A stretch of DNA of 5,085 bases from Candidatus Dadabacteria bacterium (GTDB taxonomy: Bacteria; Desulfobacterota_D; UBA1144; Nemesobacterales; Nemesobacteraceae): the NCBI GenBank assembly GCA_026709745.1, contig JAPOSJ010000113.1:1-5085 (forward strand), read 5' to 3'. This document shows positions 1-5,085 of this stretch, in pieces. Position numbers and translations under genes: made by a program. How positions within the stretch are numbered: the stretch's first letter is position 1; every line of letters starts with the position of its first letter. The notes beneath the pieces are model-generated. The model saw only the letters and a list, made by a program, of their open reading frames with translations, was not told where the DNA came from and made no database searches.

Positions 1-105
1 CCTTCCGTTCAGAATTCCTATCTGAACCTCTGCCGAACCCACATCGTTTTCATGCTTCCGAAACTCGCTTATGATCTGCACCTTCTCTTCTTTTTGCAAA
101 GACAT
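1..105 (-). CDS. rpsO: 30S ribosomal protein S15, N-terminal part (runs off the left edge)
   Basis: S15 is a primary 16S rRNA-binding protein of the 30S platform that also contacts 23S rRNA in an intersubunit bridge. Only the first 35 codons are in the window, and the frame is still open at position 1. The visible protein starts MSLQKEEKVQIISEF and ends with GSAEVQIGILNGR. This matches the conserved S15 start, in which a basic and acidic first helix ending in a SEF or EF motif is followed by D-x-GS-x-EVQ. The family is usually about 88-89 residues, so roughly 60% lies outside. The ATG at 103-105 is preceded by a near-perfect Shine-Dalgarno with a 9-nt spacer, which fixes the start. It is the last visible gene of the operon, 29 nt after the truB stop. 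In many bacteria pnp follows rpsO, but that cannot be seen here. Confidence 0.95.
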   Translation of the reverse strand, partial: MSLQKEEKVQIISEFRKHENDVGSAEVQIGILNGR

Positions 106-114
106 AAGTAATTT

Positions 115-120
115 CCTCCT
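115..120 (-). promoter_or_regulatory. Strong Shine-Dalgarno site of rpsO
   Basis: On the minus strand the sequence AGGAGG lies nine bases before the rpsO ATG, and the following bases AAAT extend an A-rich context. It is the only canonical ribosome binding site in the window. It sits in the 29-nt gap between truB and rpsO, so S15 can initiate independently of upstream translation. I see no room for a long pseudoknot leader like the one used for S15 autoregulation in E. coli unless it includes the end of truB or the start of rpsO. Confidence 0.9.
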
Positions 121-134
121 AGACCCTTGCCTGA

Positions 135-1046
135 TCAGTTAAACACCCTTAAATGCCGGAACACTATATCCTTATCTTCCATATACTCAAATTCGTCCGA
201 ATCGGTTTTCGTCTCACAGATGGAAAGAATTGTTTTCCGGCAAAATATGGTGATTATATCCCTATTTTTAAATTCCGGCAATTCCACTCCCAAAAGACTC
301 CCACGGGAAAGAGGAATTCCATTACGAACACTCTCGCATATACGCCCTTCCAGGTAAACCCTCGGGTAGCCTGATAAAACCCGTTCCAGAGGAACAATGC
401 TGAAGTTTCCCGATTCCACATCCTCAATCCTTCTGGCGTCACTAAGCGTGAATTGACCGCTTCTGAGCCTTCTAAGCCCACAAAGATGGGCTCCGCATCC
501 AAGCTTCCCGCCTATATCAGAGGCAATCACTCTTACGTAGGTTCCACGGGAACACCTGACGTAGAAAGTCGCTTTTGGACAGGAAAAATCAAGAAGTTTT
601 ATTTCCTCTATGGTGACCCTCTTCGATTTTCTTTGCACCTCTTTTCCGGCTCTCGCGAGAGCGTAGAGTTTAGTGCCTGAAACTTTTGCCGCTGAATACA
701 TCGGGGGAACCTGCATTATCTCTCCCTCAAACCCTTCAATAACTTCCTCTAGATCCTTTCTGCCTATATGCTCCGCATCCGCCCGTCCTGTTACAGTACC
801 TGTGTCGTCCATGGTATCAGTTGACACGCCCAGTATCATCTCGGCCTCATATTCCTTAATATGGTCTCCGAGATAAGGAATAGCTTTTGTAGCCTGATTA
901 AGGCACACGGGTAAAACTCCGGTAGCGAAAGGGTCAAGAGTGCCGGTATGACCCGCCTTCTTTGCTCCCAGTGCCTTTTTCATCCTGTTGACTATCTGAG
1001 CGGAGGTACAGCCTCTTGGCTTGTCTAGAACCACTACTCCGTCCAT
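135..1046 (-). CDS. truB: tRNA pseudouridine(55) synthase TruB
   Basis: TruB converts uridine 55 in the T-loop of most elongator tRNAs to pseudouridine, and in E. coli it also acts as a tRNA-folding chaperone. The 303-residue length is normal for the bacterial family. Visible motifs in order are LDKPRGCTS (residues 7-15), GHTGTLDPFATGVLP (32-46) with catalytic Asp38, KEYEAEM (64-70) with the conserved Tyr66, STDTMDDTG (75-83), VPPMYSAAKVSGTKLY (113-128), CSRGTYVR (165-172) and KLGCGAHL (181-188). A divergent C-terminal tail of about 90 residues occupies the place of the PUA-type RNA-binding domain. I chose the ATG at 1044-1046 because MDGVVVLDKP matches the usual TruB start. The same frame is open further upstream to position 1205, but those 53 residues (starting MESQSQV) overlap nrnA in another frame and look like nothing in TruB. 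The start overlaps the nrnA 3' end by 13 nt. The best upstream ribosome site is a weak AAGAAG seven bases before the ATG, so translational coupling to nrnA is likely. Confidence 0.97.
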   Translation of the reverse strand: MDGVVVLDKPRGCTSAQIVNRMKKALGAKKAGHTGTLDPFATGVLPVCLNQATKAIPYLGDHIKEYEAEMILGVSTDTMDDTGTVTGRADAEHIGRKDLEEVIEGFEGEIMQVPPMYSAAKVSGTKLYALARAGKEVQRKSKRVTIEEIKLLDFSCPKATFYVRCSRGTYVRVIASDIGGKLGCGAHLCGLRRLRSGQFTLSDARRIEDVESGNFSIVPLERVLSGYPRVYLEGRICESVRNGIPLSRGSLLGVELPEFKNRDIITIFCRKTILSICETKTDSDEFEYMEDKDIVFRHLRVFN

Positions 1047-2008
1047 GACATCGCTTCTTGAATCGAACCGCAGAGTCTGCTCTTGATGGTGGCAAGCGGT
1101 CCGGAAATCAAGCAGCCAGCAGCCCTGCGGTGCCCTCCCCCGCCGTAGTGCCCGGCAATCTGCGCTACGTCGACGTATTCCTTGGACCTGAGACTGACTT
1201 TCCATCCCATATCGGGCTCTTGTCTGAGAAAAACCGCAACCTCAACCCCTTCAACAGACCTTGCCATCCCCACGATACCTTCTGAGTCTTCCTTTTTGGT
1301 ACCGGTCTTCTCGAACATCTCACTCGATACGTGTACAAAAGCTATTCCCTCAGTGACCTCAAGAGTTTTCATCGCCAAAGTTCTGAGCATGACTTTTCCA
1401 ATGGGTTCACTGTCATAAATGAATCTTGATATCTTTTCGGGGTCAGCTCCACAGTCAACCAGTTCGGCGGCAATCCTGAATGTCTCAGAACAGGTGTTTG
1501 AATACCGGAAGGATCCCGTATCCCCAACTATCGTGCAGAAAAGACATTCAGCTACTTCGGAACTTATAGGAACTCCGAGACGCTTTATAATTCCGTAGAG
1601 AATAACTCCCGTTGAAGACGCGTTCTCATCAACAATACAGTAATCGGAACCTGAGCGATTAGTGGCGTGGTGATCGATAGACACAACAGTAGCGCCACTG
1701 CGGGAGATAAAATTCTCAAATTCCTCTCCCGGCCGAGAAATGTCAGCACAGTCAAGAAGCATCACCACATCCACCTCGCCTGTAACATGGGCAACGGAAT
1801 CGACAATATCGGAGCACTCTGGGAGAAATCGCAGGTAAGACGGAACCCCGTCCTTGTTGTACATAGCAACATCTTTTCCAAGTCTGCGAAGAACCAGCGC
1901 CACGGCCAAAGTGGAGCCCAGAGCATCACAGTCAGGATTCTCATGGGAAACAACAAGAAAACTGCTGCTGCGCCTTATGAGGTCAATAATATTATCCATC
2001 CTGCTCAT
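1034..2008 (-). CDS. nrnA: DHH/DHHA1 phosphoesterase, bifunctional nanoRNase / pAp phosphatase type
   Basis: This cytoplasmic enzyme family degrades RNA dinucleotides and other very short oligoribonucleotides and/or dephosphorylates pAp (3'-phosphoadenosine 5'-phosphate) with Mn2+. The 324-residue length is typical. The N-terminal DHH domain shows SHENPDCDALGS (residues 21-32), LLDCAD (84-89, metal ligand Asp86), DHH (112-114) and GDTGSFRYSNT (162-172, Asp163). The C-terminal DHHA1 domain carries the substrate-binding GGGGHRRAAG (289-298). All expected metal-site acids and histidines are present. The usual small residue in the first motif (NPD-G-DA) is Cys27 here. Two starts are possible: ATG at 2006-2008 (MSRMDNIIDL) and ATG at 1997-1999 (MDNIIDL). 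I prefer the first because AAAGGG lies eight bases upstream, though the second aligns equally well with family starts. The gene overlaps rbfA by 17 nt and truB by 13 nt. The assignment to NrnA rather than another DHH subgroup rests on length, the DHHA1 glycine motif and gene context. Which substrate dominates cannot be told from sequence. Confidence 0.92.
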   Translation of the reverse strand: MSRMDNIIDLIRRSSSFLVVSHENPDCDALGSTLAVALVLRRLGKDVAMYNKDGVPSYLRFLPECSDIVDSVAHVTGEVDVVMLLDCADISRPGEEFENFISRSGATVVSIDHHATNRSGSDYCIVDENASSTGVILYGIIKRLGVPISSEVAECLFCTIVGDTGSFRYSNTCSETFRIAAELVDCGADPEKISRFIYDSEPIGKVMLRTLAMKTLEVTEGIAFVHVSSEMFEKTGTKKEDSEGIVGMARSVEGVEVAVFLRQEPDMGWKVSLRSKEYVDVAQIAGHYGGGGHRRAAGCLISGPLATIKSRLCGSIQEAMSWTE

Positions 2009-2354
2009 CTGAAAGACCCTTTATCAGTTCATCCATTCTAGCACGCTTCTCGAGAAAACCGTCATACTCAAATTCTATGTTCGGAATTTTTTTTATCCTC
2101 AATTTCCTTGAAAGAACACCTCTTATATAGCCCGTAGCGTTTCTCAGGCCCTCAAGCATCTCCCGGGTGTCGGAATTTTCATCAAAAGAGGTAAAAAAAA
2201 CTTTCGCATAGCTCATGTCATCGCTAACCCTAACGGCCGTTATGCTCGCCGACAACACCCTCGGATCCTTTATCCTGCCGCGTACCAGCATCTCGGATAT
2301 TTCCTTTATGAGAAGATCGGATATCCTCGCAGATCTTTTGTAGCTGTGAGACAT
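1992..2354 (-). CDS. rbfA: Ribosome-binding factor A (30S maturation factor)
   Basis: RbfA binds the pre-30S subunit near the neck and helps mature the 5' end and helix 1 region of 16S rRNA. It is needed for growth in the cold in E. coli. The 120-residue protein has normal family length and a single KH-like fold with the characteristic interrupted Ala-x-Gly helix kink, seen here as ATG at residues 73-75 in NATGYIRGVLSRKL. Other family features are the N-terminal helix RSARISDLLIKEISEML (residues 8-23), the IKDPRV turn (28-33), the strand DDMSYAKVFF (45-54) and the closing IPNIEFEYD ... RARMDELI segment (from residue 90). The ATG at 2352-2354 gives the canonical MSH start. No convincing Shine-Dalgarno precedes it, and the DUF503 stop is only 10 nt upstream, which suggests re-initiation or coupling. 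Its last 17 bases overlap nrnA. Confidence 0.96.
   Translation of the reverse strand: MSHSYKRSARISDLLIKEISEMLVRGRIKDPRVLSASITAVRVSDDMSYAKVFFTSFDENSDTREMLEGLRNATGYIRGVLSRKLRIKKIPNIEFEYDGFLEKRARMDELIKGLSDEQDG
2017..2022 (-). promoter_or_regulatory. Probable ribosome binding site of nrnA, inside the end of rbfA
   Basis: On the minus strand AAAGGG precedes the upstream of two candidate nrnA start codons by eight bases. It lies within the rbfA coding sequence, near its 3' end. It is only a partial match to the anti-Shine-Dalgarno sequence, but it is better than anything suitably spaced before the alternative ATG nine bases downstream. It therefore tips the start choice toward position 2008. Confidence 0.5.
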
Positions 2355-2364
2355 CTTCGGTTAT

Positions 2365-2655
2365 CTAGAAATGAATGATATCCATTTCTTTTTCTCCAAC
2401 GCGGAAATTTCCCGTACTCTCTGTAAAGGAAATCACCTTCTCCAAAACGGAATTCACGAGTGAAGAATCATTGGAAACATATCCGAACCCTATGGTGGCC
2501 TTGTTTTTGAGGTCCAGAGAATCAACTTCCGAGAGAGATAGGCTCGGGAACCTGTATCTTGCTCTTTGCACAAGACTTTTGATCAGGCGCCTTTTATCCT
2601 TCAAGGACCTGTTGCCCGACATGTAGAGTTCAAGCCTGGCTATGCCCACAACCAT
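2365..2655 (-). CDS. DUF503 (YlxP-like) small conserved protein
   Basis: This 96-residue protein belongs to the DUF503 family (YlxP in Bacillus), which has no firmly established biochemical role but recurs between infB and rbfA in many bacteria. Family hallmarks are the N-terminal strand MVVGIARLELYMSG, the SLKDKRRLIKSLVQR helix (residues 17-31), the SEVDSLDLKNKATIGFGYVSND stretch (42-63) and the C-terminal DIIHF ending. Length and predicted alpha/beta layout are normal, with no signal peptide or membrane segment. The ATG at 2653-2655 gives the family-typical MVVG start. The only purine-rich stretch upstream (GGAG at 2677-2680, inside the infB end) is 21 nt away, too far for a normal ribosome site, so expression probably depends on infB translation. 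A role around the 30S subunit or initiation is inferred from gene neighbourhood only. Confidence 0.92.
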   Translation of the reverse strand: MVVGIARLELYMSGNRSLKDKRRLIKSLVQRARYRFPSLSLSEVDSLDLKNKATIGFGYVSNDSSLVNSVLEKVISFTESTGNFRVGEKEMDIIHF

Positions 2656-2670
2656 ATTAAGATCCGGATA

Positions 2671-5085
2671 TCAAAGCTCCTGTTTTATGTCTTCAAACTT
2701 GTAGAGTTCAAAGACATCTCCCCTCTTCACGTCGTTGAAATTCTCTATCGTTATACCACATTCATAACCCGAGGCGACCTCTCTCACATCCTCCTTGAAA
2801 CGTCTGAGAGAACTTACTCTGCCGTCAAAAACAACAGTGCCGTCGCGGACCACCCTGATACCACTGTCCCTGCTTGCCTTGCCGTCAGAGACCATGCACC
2901 CCGCGATAGTTCCCACTCTGGACACATGGAAAAGTTCCCTGACGTCCATATGTGCCACAACAACTTCTCTGCGTATGGGCTCGAGAAGTCCTTCCATTGC
3001 ACTTTTTATCCGGTTTACTACATCATAAATTATGGAATGAAGTTCAAGAGAAACCCCTTCTTTCTCGGAAATCCTGAGAGCATTTGCATCTGGTCGCACG
3101 TTAAAACCTATCACCACGGCGTTTGACGCGCTAGCCAGGACTATATCCGTTTCATTTATTCCTCCTGCCCCTGAATGAACGATTTTTACCTTGCACTTCT
3201 CCGTAGAGAGTTTTTCCAGCGACTCCCTTAGCACCTCTACAGAACCCTGAGTATCAGCTTTTATAATGAGCGAAAGTTCCTTGGCTTCCTCGTTTTCAAT
3301 GGAGTTGAAGAGATCCTCAAGGGAGAGTTTTGGAGCAACGGTTACCTTGTGGGACCTGATTTTGTCCAGACGATGAGACGTTATCTCCCTAGCCGTCTTT
3401 TCATCCTTTACAACATGGAATTTTTCCCCCGCTTCAGCAACTCCGGAGAGACCCATTATCTTAACGGGCATTGAAGGCCCGACACTTTTTACAGTTTTAC
3501 CCTTATCGTCAGTAAGAGCCCTTATCTTTCCGCTATGAACGCCCGACACGACGCAATCTCCGATACGAAGAGTACCTTCCTTGACTATAACCGTTGATAC
3601 CGCCCCCTTGCCCTTGTCAAGCTCCGCTTCTATCACCACACCGTTTGCTTTTTTGTCAGGCAAAGCCCTGAGTTCAAGTATATCGGCCTGAAGCAGTACA
3701 AGTTCAAGTAGGTTGTTTATTCCGTTTTTCTTCTTAGCGGAAACTTCCGCAAAAAGCGTATCTCCTCCCCACTGCTCCGATATGAGACCTATCTCAGATA
3801 GTTCCCTCCTGATTTTTTCGACATCTGCACCTTCTATGTCCACCTTGTTTATGGCAACTATGATCGGATCTCCGGCTGCTTTCGCATGGTTAACCGCTTC
3901 CACTGTCTGGGGCATTACTCCGTCATCCGCCGCCACTACGAGAATGACTATATCCGTTATGCTCGCCCCTCGGGCCCTCATTGAAGTAAACGCCTCGTGT
4001 CCAGGCGTATCCACAAAAACTATTGTTGAATCCTTTACATTTACCGCGTAGGCACCTATATGCTGAGTTATTCCGCCAGCCTCTCCGGCAACAACATTGG
4101 TTTGCCTTATGGAATCAAGGAGAGTGGTTTTGCCATGGTCCACATGTCCCATGACCGTGACAACCGGAGGACGGGGAATCTTCTCCGCGTCGCTTGACTC
4201 CTGATGGTCAAAAAGAAAGTCTTCCTCCACGAATCTCTCAACGGTTACGCTGAAACCAAACTCGTCTGCTAAAAGCTCTGCCGTATCACTGTCAACAGAC
4301 TGATTGATCGTCGCTCCCGTTCCCATGGCCATGAGTCTCCTGAGGACTTCAGAGGCCTTTACGCTCATCATTTTCGCAAGCTCAGAAACCACTACCGTTT
4401 CACCGATCTTGATGTTTTTCTTCGATGCGTGGGAGGGGGAGACAGACGAAGTCCTAGCTTCATGGCCATCTGACGGATAGGCTCCCCTGTTTTTCCCGAC
4501 ACCGTCAAAATTCTGCCTCAGCTTAGGTTTCTTGTTCTGTACTACATATTCCTTTCTGCTCGGAACCTTGGTCCGAAAAGCTTTTTTGAGCTGTTCCAAG
4601 GTCTCTTCGTCATGTATTTCTTCCCTGAGTGGTTTGCCCTTTTTTGTTTTTTTCTTCTGCTTCACCTCTTCCTGATTGTCTTTTTCCGCAATGACCTTTT
4701 CAGGTTCGGCAGATGGTTCGGGCTTCTGTTCCGTATCATCTTCCGCAAAAACATCAACAACTGTTTCAGATGTTTTTTCGCTCTCGGTATCCTGAGCCTG
4801 GACCGCTTCTGCTTCTAAGGGCTCGGGCACAACCTGGGTCTCAGGTTCCGGCACGGCTTCGGGTTCCACGGGTTCCGGCTCGGGCTTTACAACCTTCTTT
4901 CTTCTTCTTATAACCCTCGACCCCTTTCTTTTTTCAACAAGGTCGTGGCCGGTTTCAGATTTGAAAACCTTTACAGTTTCTTTCTGCACTTCTGTTTTTT
5001 CTGAAGAATCTTCTTTCTGCGCGTTAACAAAAGCCTCTCTTATTCTGTCGGCCTCAGCCTTAGAGACTACGTTCTGGTGTCTCGT
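2671..5085 (-). CDS. infB: Translation initiation factor IF-2 (5' end off the right edge)
   Basis: IF-2 is the GTPase that places fMet-tRNA on the 30S P site and promotes 50S joining. The window holds 804 codons plus the stop, and the frame is open to position 5085, so the true start is outside. A GTG at 4989 is not the start: coding continues upstream with TRHQNVVSKAEADRIREAF, which resembles the end of the first IF2_N-type module. In visible-residue numbering, a basic VIRRRKK segment is followed by a Glu/Pro/Lys-rich linker (about 65-165). Next come a second IF2_N domain (about 225-275, with ATINQSVDSDTAELLADEFG) and the G domain. The G motifs are G1 GHVDHGKT at 313-320, G2 Thr340, G3 DTPG at 359-362, G4 NKVD at 413-416 and G5 SAK at 449-451. 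The C-terminal fMet-tRNA-binding domain carries GYECG at 773-777. All catalytic motifs, including the G3 histidine (DTPGH), are intact. It is the first visible gene of the operon, and nusA usually lies further upstream. Confidence 0.97.
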   Translation of the reverse strand, partial: TRHQNVVSKAEADRIREAFVNAQKEDSSEKTEVQKETVKVFKSETGHDLVEKRKGSRVIRRRKKVVKPEPEPVEPEAVPEPETQVVPEPLEAEAVQAQDTESEKTSETVVDVFAEDDTEQKPEPSAEPEKVIAEKDNQEEVKQKKKTKKGKPLREEIHDEETLEQLKKAFRTKVPSRKEYVVQNKKPKLRQNFDGVGKNRGAYPSDGHEARTSSVSPSHASKKNIKIGETVVVSELAKMMSVKASEVLRRLMAMGTGATINQSVDSDTAELLADEFGFSVTVERFVEEDFLFDHQESSDAEKIPRPPVVTVMGHVDHGKTTLLDSIRQTNVVAGEAGGITQHIGAYAVNVKDSTIVFVDTPGHEAFTSMRARGASITDIVILVVAADDGVMPQTVEAVNHAKAAGDPIIVAINKVDIEGADVEKIRRELSEIGLISEQWGGDTLFAEVSAKKKNGINNLLELVLLQADILELRALPDKKANGVVIEAELDKGKGAVSTVIVKEGTLRIGDCVVSGVHSGKIRALTDDKGKTVKSVGPSMPVKIMGLSGVAEAGEKFHVVKDEKTAREITSHRLDKIRSHKVTVAPKLSLEDLFNSIENEEAKELSLIIKADTQGSVEVLRESLEKLSTEKCKVKIVHSGAGGINETDIVLASASNAVVIGFNVRPDANALRISEKEGVSLELHSIIYDVVNRIKSAMEGLLEPIRREVVVAHMDVRELFHVSRVGTIAGCMVSDGKASRDSGIRVVRDGTVVFDGRVSSLRRFKEDVREVASGYECGITIENFNDVKRGDVFELYKFEDIKQEL

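Noticed and set aside
649..662. Perfect 14-bp palindrome GCTCTCGCGAGAGC
   Set aside because: It falls inside truB, where it encodes Leu-Ala-Arg-Ala of a conserved region. A perfect 14-bp palindrome is expected about 0.3 times by chance in 5 kb, so it is not evidence for an operator or a terminator. It has no U-tract after it on either strand.
490..780. Repeated 11-mer GCTCCGCATCC at about 490-500 and 770-780
   Set aside because: Both copies lie inside truB in unrelated coding positions, and there is no third copy or spacing pattern; chance similarity.
1667..2041. Plus-strand open frame of 124 codons opposite nrnA
   Set aside because: It is antisense to the conserved DHH domain, has no recognisable motif and no ribosome site worth noting.
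2661..2670. Short palindrome ATCCGGAT in the infB-DUF503 gap
   Set aside because: Eight bases only, in a 15-nt gap; such palindromes are common by chance and no second copy suggests a binding site.
2566..3126. Plus-strand open frame of 186 codons opposite infB
   Set aside because: It lies entirely antisense to infB and the end of the DUF503 gene. Its translation is rich in His, Tyr, Phe and Cys with no recognisable domain, and the opposite strand encodes a clearly conserved protein. It is a shadow frame.
4987..4989. GTG as the infB start, or as an internal start giving a short IF-2 form as in E. coli
   Set aside because: The frame continues upstream with sequence that resembles the end of an IF2_N module, and no Shine-Dalgarno precedes this GTG. 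An internal start cannot be excluded but has no positive support.

Overview
The window is a dense bacterial housekeeping operon for translation and ribosome assembly. All supportable genes lie on the minus strand and read from right to left. In transcription order they are infB (initiation factor IF-2, 5' end off the right edge), a DUF503/YlxP-family gene, rbfA (30S maturation factor), a DHH-family nanoRNase/pAp phosphatase gene (nrnA-like), truB (tRNA pseudouridine-55 synthase) and rpsO (ribosomal protein S15, only its first 35 codons before the left edge). No plus-strand gene, RNA gene, mobile element, CRISPR array, attachment site or terminator could be supported.

Packing is very tight. 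infB and the DUF503 gene are 15 nt apart, DUF503 and rbfA 10 nt apart, rbfA and nrnA overlap by 17 nt, nrnA and truB overlap by 13 nt, and truB and rpsO are 29 nt apart. No gene-free stretch exceeds 30 bases, so no internal promoter or terminator is expected and none is seen. Only rpsO has a strong Shine-Dalgarno sequence. The other internal genes have weak or no recognisable ribosome sites, which fits translational coupling along one polycistronic mRNA.

The gene order infB - DUF503 - rbfA - DHH phosphoesterase - truB - rpsO, with no ribF between truB and rpsO, is the layout I associate with deltaproteobacterial and related lineages (Desulfobacterota, Myxococcota and neighbouring candidate phyla). 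Bacillus-type Firmicutes usually have a riboflavin kinase gene before rpsO. The basic VIRRRKK segment in the IF-2 N-terminal region points the same way. GC content looks intermediate (upper 40s percent by eye). This placement is an inference from gene order and protein style and does not identify a species.

The genes serve one programme. RbfA and S15 act in 30S assembly, IF-2 starts translation, TruB modifies the T-loop of tRNAs, and the DHH enzyme clears very short RNAs and/or pAp. DUF503 is the only member without an established function. The region is ordinary core genome; I looked for an undescribed system and found none.
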